This document shows, piece after piece, positions 59,235 through 64,000 of a stretch of DNA of 64,000 nucleotides. The stretch comes from Hypericum androsaemum (taxonomy: Eukaryota > Streptophyta > Magnoliopsida > Malpighiales > Hypericaceae): the NCBI GenBank assembly GCA_963995505.1, contig OZ023184.1:10122308-10186307 (forward strand), written 5' to 3'. The notes under the pieces were generated by a model. That model was not told where the DNA came from. It saw nothing but the letters and a program-made list of their open reading frames with translations, and did no database searches. The position numbers and the translations under genes are program-made. Positions within the stretch are counted from its first letter, which is position 1; each line of letters begins with the position of its first letter.

Positions 59235-61268
59235 TTAATTTTCTTGCCTTGTTTTGCCAATTCTTGCCTTTTCCTTGCATTTTTCTTTCCTTTTCTTTCC
59301 TTTTCTTACCTTATCTTGTCTTTTCTTTCCTTTTCTTACCTTTACTTTCCTTTTCCTTACCTTATCTTGCCTTTTCTTGCCTTTACTTGCCTTTTCCTTA
59401 CATTTTCTTGCCTTTTATTACATTTTCTTGCCTTTTCAAGCATTTCCTTATCTTTTCTTACCTTTTCTTGTCTTATCTTGCCTTTTCTTACCTTTTCTTA
59501 CCTTTTCTTGCCTTATCTTCCCTTTTCTTGCATTTTCTTTGCCTTTTCTTACCTTTTTCTTGCCTTATCTTGCCTTTTTTTTCTTTATCTTGCCTTTTCT
59601 TGCCTTATCTTGCCTTATCTTACCTTATCTTGCATTTTCTTGCCTTTTCTTACCTTATCTTGCCTTATATTTCCTTTTCTTACCTTTTCTTGCCTTTTCT
59701 TACATTATCTTGCCTTTTCTTGCCTTTTCCTTTCCATTTCTTCACTTTTCTTGCCTTATCTTACCTTTTCTTGCCTTTTCTTGCCTTATCTTTCCTTATC
59801 TTTCCTTATCTTGACTCTACTTGACTTATCTTGCCATTTCTTCCTTTTCTTTCCTTATCTTGCCTTTTCTTGCCTTATTTTGCCTTTCGTTGCCTTATCT
59901 TACCTTTTCTTATCTTTCCTTGAATTTTCTTGCCTAATCTTGCCATTTCTGGCCTTTTCCTTACCTTATCTTGCCTTTTCTTTCCTTTTCTTACCTTATC
60001 TTGCTTTTATCTTACCTTTTCTTATACTTTCTTACCTTTTCTCGCATTTTCCTTACCTTTCCTTGCCTTATCTTGTCTTATCTTTCCGTTTCTTGCCTTA
60101 TCTTGACTTTTCTTGCCTTTTCTTGCCTTATCTAGCCATATCTTGCCATTTCTTTTCTTTCCTTGCCTTATCTTGCCTTTTCTTGCGTTATCTTTCCTAA
60201 TCTTTCCTCTTCTTGACTTATCTTCCCTTATCTTACATCTTTTTGCCATATCTTGCCTCCTCTTGCCTTATCTTGCCTTATCTTTCCTTTTCTTACTTTA
60301 TTTTGCCCTTTCTGGCCTTTAGTTTCCTTTTCCTTACCTTTTCTCTCCTTTTTTTGGCTTATCTTGCCTTTTCTTATCTTATCTTATCTTTTCTTGCCTT
60401 TTCTTGCTTTATCTTGCTTTTTCTTACCTTATCTTGCCTTTTCTTGCCTTTTCTTTCTTTATCTTGCCTTTTCTTATCTTTTCTTATGTTTTTCTTACCT
60501 TTTCTTACCTTTTCTTCCCTTATCTTGCCTTTTCTTACCTTATCTTGCCTTTTCTTAACTTTTCGTGCCTTTTCTTACATTATCTTGCCTGCTCTTGCCT
60601 TTTCTTATCTTTTCTTCCCTTTTCCTTACCATTTCTTCCCTTTTCTTGCCTTATCCTACCTTTTTTTGCCTTATCTTGCCTTATCTTGCCTTTCTTGTCT
60701 TTTCTTGCCTTATCTTTCCTTATCTTGACTCTACTTGACTTATCTTGCCATTTCTTTCCTTATCTTGCCTTTTCTTGCCTTAGCTTACCGTTTCTTGCCT
60801 TATTTTGCCTTTCCTTGCCTTTTCTTACCTTTTCTTATCTTTCCTTGAATTTTCTTGCCTAATCTTGCCATTTCTTGCCTTTTCCTTTCCTTTTCTTGCC
60901 TTTTCTAACATTTTCTTACCTTTTCTTGCCTTTATCTACCTTTTCTTACACTTTCTGGCCTTTTCTTCTATTTTCCTTACCTTTCCTTACCTTTTCTTGC
61001 CTTATCTTGCCTTTTCTTTCCATATCTTGCCTTTTCTTATCTTTTCTTGCCTTTTCCTTGCCTTTTCTTCCCTTTTCTTCCCTTTTTTTACATTTTCCTT
61101 ACATTTTCTTGCCTTATCTTGTCTTATCTTGCCTTTTCTTGCCTTTTCTTGCATTTTCTTGCCCTATTTTACCTCTTCTTGACTTATCTTGCCTTATCTT
61201 GCCTTTTCATTACATTTCTTACCTTTTCTTGCTTTTTTTGCCTTTTCTTTCCTTTTCTTGTCTCTCCT
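59235..61268 (-). repeat. 2.03-kb higher-order unit of the inverted arm, copy 1
   Basis: From TTAATTTTCTTGCCTTGTTT at 59,235 to its next occurrence. The earlier copy at 48,691 lies 2,093 bp upstream of the expected position chain once the retrotransposon is removed (10,544 minus 8,451), so the insertion interrupts the same periodic array. Confidence 0.8.
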
Positions 61269-63280
61269 TTAATTTTCTTGCCTTGTTTTGCCAATTCTTG
61301 CCTTTTCCTTGCCTGTTTCTTTCCTTTTCTTGCCTTTTCTTACCTTATCTTGTCTTTTCTTGCCTTTTCTTACCTTTACTTGCCTTTTCCTTACCTTATC
61401 TTGCCTTTTCTGCGTTTACTTGCCTTTTCCTTACCTTTTCTTGCCTTTTCTCACATTTTCTTGCCTTTTCTTGCATTTCCTTATCTTTTCTTACCTTTTA
61501 TTATCTTATCTTTCCTTTTCTTAACTTTTCTTGCATTATCTTGCCTTTTCTTGCTTTTTCTTGCATTTTCTTTGCCTTTTCTTACCTTTTTCTTGCCTTA
61601 TCTTGCCTTTTCTTTCTTTATCTTGCCTTCTCTTGCCTTATCTTGCCTTATCTTACCTTATCTTGCATTTTCTTGCCTTTTCGTACCTTATCTTGCCTTA
61701 TCTTTCCCTTTCTTACTTTTTCTTGCCTTTTCTTACATTATCTTACCTTTTCTTGCCTTTTCTTATCTTTTCTTGCCTTTTCCTTACCATTTCTTCCATT
61801 TTCTTGCCTTATCATACCTTTTCTTGCCTTATCTTTCCTTTTCTTGTCTTTTCTTGCCTTATCTTTCTTATTTTGACTCAACTTGACTTATCTTGACTCA
61901 ACTTGACTTATCTTTCCTTATCTTGACTCAACTTGACTTATCTTCCCTTATCTTGCCTCTTCTTGCCTTATCTTGCCTTATCTTGCCTTTTCTTTCATTT
62001 TCTTACCTTATCTTGCCTTTTCTTGCCTTTAGTTGCCTTTTCCTTACCTTTTCTTGCCTTTTCTTGGGTTATCTTGCCTTTTCTTGCCTTTTCTTACCTT
62101 ATCTTATCTTTTCTGGAATTTTCTTGCTTTATCTTGCCTTTTCTTGCCTAATCTTGCCTTTTCTTAACTTATCTTGTCTTTTCTTGCCTTTTCTTTCTTT
62201 ATCTTGCCTTTTCTTATCTTTTCTTTTGTTTTTCTTACCTTTTCTTGCCTTTTCTTGCCTTTTCTTACCTTATCATGCCTTTTCTTACATTTTCTTGCCT
62301 TATCTCGCCTTTTTCTTACCTTTTCTTGCGTTATATTGCCTTTTCTTATTTTTTTTCTTCCCTTTTCTTGCCTTATCTTACCTTATCTTGCATTTTCTTG
62401 CTTTTTCTTACCTTATCTTTCCTTATCTTGCCTTTTCTTACCTTTTCTTTCCTTTTCTTACCTCATCTTGCCTTTTTTTGCCTTTTATTGTCTTTTCTTT
62501 CCTTTTCCATACCAATTCTTCCCTTTTCTTGCCTTATCTTACCTTTTCTTGCCTTTTCTTGCCTTATCTAGCCTTATCTTGCCTTTTCTTATCTTTTCTT
62601 GTCTTATCTTTCCTTATCTCGACTCTACTTGACTTATCTTGCCATTTCTTTCCTTTTCTTTCCTTATTTGCCTTTTCTTGCCTTATCTTGCCTTTTCTTG
62701 CCTTATTTTGCCTTTCCTTGCCTTATCTTGCCTTTTTTTACCTTTTCTTATTTTTCCATGAATTTTCTTGCCTAATCCTGCCATTTCCTTAACTTTTCTT
62801 GCCTTTTCTTTCCCTTTCTTACCTTATCTTTCCTTATCTTACCTTTTCTTACACTTTCTGGCCTTTTAATGCATTTTCCTTACCTTTTCTTGCCTTTTCT
62901 TACCTTATCTTGCCTTATCTTGCCTTTGCTTACCTTATCTTACCTTATCTTGTCTTTTCTTTCCATATCTTGTCTTTTCTTGCCACTTCTTACCATATCT
63001 TGATTTTTCTTGTCGTTTCTTGCCTTTTCCTTAACTTTTCTTGCCTTTTCTTGCCTTTTCTTACATTTTCCTTACCTTTTCTTCCCTTATCTTGTCTTAT
63101 CTTTCCTTTTCTTGCCTTTTCTTGCCTTATTTTGCCTCTTCTTGACTTATCTTGCCTTATGTTGCCTTTTCTTTCCATTTCTTACCTTTTCTTGCATTTT
63201 GTTGCCTTTTCTAGCCTTATTTTTATTTCTTGCCTTATTCTGCCTTTCCTTACCGTATCTTGCCTTTTCTTTCCTTCCCT
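61269..63280 (-). repeat. 2.01-kb higher-order unit of the inverted arm, copy 2
   Basis: From 61,269 to the diverged marker at 63,281. Contains the GACTCAACTTGAC triplet at 61,871-61,940. Confidence 0.8.
61871..61940. repeat. Three close copies of TTGACTCAACTTGACTTATC
   Basis: TGACTCA occurs at 61,874, 61,894 and 61,924, each followed by ACTTGACTTATC. The unit is a 20-bp duplication of the otherwise single GACTC-TAC-TTGAC marker, with TAC changed to AAC, which creates TGACTCA, the core of bZIP GCN4-like sites. Confidence 0.75.
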
Positions 63281-64000
63281 TGAATTTTCTTGCCTTCTTT
63301 TGTCAATTCTTGCCTTTTCCTTACCTTTTTCTTGCCTTTTCTTGCCTTTTCTTTCCTTTTCTTAACTTTACTTGTCTTTTCCTTACTTATCTTTCAATTT
63401 CTTACCTTTACTTGCCTTTTCCTTACCTTTTCTTGCCTTTTCTTTTATTTCTTTATCTTTTCTTACCTTCTCTAGTCTTATCTTGCCTTTTCTTACCTTT
63501 TCTTGCCTTATCTTGCCTTTTCTTGCCTTTTCTTGTATTTTCTTTGCCTTTTCTTTCTTTATCTTGCCTTTTCTTGCCTTATCTTACTTATCTTGCATTT
63601 CTTGCCTTTTCTTACCTTATGTTGCCTTATCTTTCCTTTTCTTACCTTTTCTTGCCTTTTCTTACATTATCTTGCCTTTTCTTGTCTTTTCTTGCCTTTT
63701 CCTTACCATTTCTTCCCTTTTCTTGCCTTATTTTACCTTTTCTTGCCTTTTCTTACCTTATCTTTCCTTATCTTCACTCTACTTGACTTATCTTGCCATT
63801 TCTTTCCTTTTCTTTCCTTATCTTGCCTTTTCTTTCCTTATCTTGCCTTTTCTTGCCTTATTTTGCCTTTCCTTGGCTTATCTTACCTTTTCTTATCTTT
63901 CCTTGAATTTTCTTGCCTAATCTTTCCATTTCTTGCCTTTTCCTTACCTTATCTTACCTTTTCTTTCCTTTTCTTACCTTATCTTACCTTTATCTTACCT

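Larger units (their letters stand above)
58836..64000 (-). repeat. Decanucleotide satellite array, inverted arm (right part)
   Basis: Pyrimidine-strand array continuing to the window end, so the array is longer than 64 kb minus the insertions. Higher-order markers TTAATTTTCTTGCC (59,235, 61,269; variant TGAATTTTCT at 63,281) and GACTC-TAC-TTGAC words (59,813, 60,727, about 61,875, 62,621, about 63,775) define units near 2.0 kb. No gene is visible. Confidence 0.93.

Noticed and set aside
1..64000. CRISPR array
   Set aside because: Short repeats are present, but there are no unique spacers and no cas genes; the repeat is a contiguous decamer.
1..64000. Telomeric or interstitial telomere repeat
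   Set aside because: No TTTAGGG/CCCTAAA runs. The unit is 10 bp and contains GGC.
1..64000. Calling the locus a functional centromere
   Set aside because: A CRM-like insertion and higher-order repeats are suggestive, but centromere identity is epigenetic and needs CENH3 data, so it is kept as a hypothesis only.

Overview
This window is plant (angiosperm-type) nuclear heterochromatin. It holds no host protein gene, rRNA, tRNA or CRISPR that I can support. About 48.8 kb of the 64 kb is one enormous tandem array built on a 10-bp unit (GGCAAGAAAA and relatives such as GGCAAGATAA, GGAAAGAAAA, GGTAAGAAAA, plus 11-bp forms such as GGCAAGGAAAA). The rest is two nested Ty3/gypsy LTR retrotransposons (about 15.2 kb) and a 200-bp assembly gap. 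The plant assignment rests on the retrotransposons: both have initiator-Met tRNA primer-binding sites and plant chromovirus-type proteins. The species cannot be named from the sequence.

Layout. 1-11,803: purine-rich array, including a 1.83-kb tandem duplication (about 2,000-5,662) and, from about 10 kb, the start of a longer higher-order repeat. 11,804-18,551: a minus-strand CRM-like chromovirus, TSD AAGGC, LTRs about 2% diverged, gag and pol broken by several frameshifts and stops. 18,552-48,178: the purine array resumes in register as a higher-order repeat of about 3.3-3.8 kb, interrupted by a run of N at 33,443-33,642. 48,179-48,184: the palindrome ATGCAT, at which the array flips strand. 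48,185-50,389 and 58,836-64,000: the same decamer in inverted (pyrimidine, CTTGCCTTTT) orientation, organised in a different, roughly 2.0-kb higher-order unit. 50,390-58,835: a minus-strand Tekay/Del-like chromovirus, TSD CTTAT, with an intact RT-RNase H-integrase core but no integrase C-terminus or chromodomain.

How the parts relate. Both retrotransposons sit cleanly inside array units. Excising each one with one TSD copy rebuilds a sequence seen in other copies of the array, so the array and its higher-order structure predate the insertions. The very long hydrophobic reading frames (up to 810 codons) on the pyrimidine strand are an artefact: that strand rarely forms stop codons, and three 10-bp units make a 30-bp, 10-residue period that reads alike in all three frames.

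The most unusual things here are the decanucleotide array with multi-kilobase higher-order structure, its abrupt strand switch, its near absence of CG and CHG sites, its A-tracts phased once per helical turn, and a CRM-type element (a clade known to target centromeres) inserted in it. Whether the locus is centromeric, pericentromeric or a knob cannot be decided from sequence alone.
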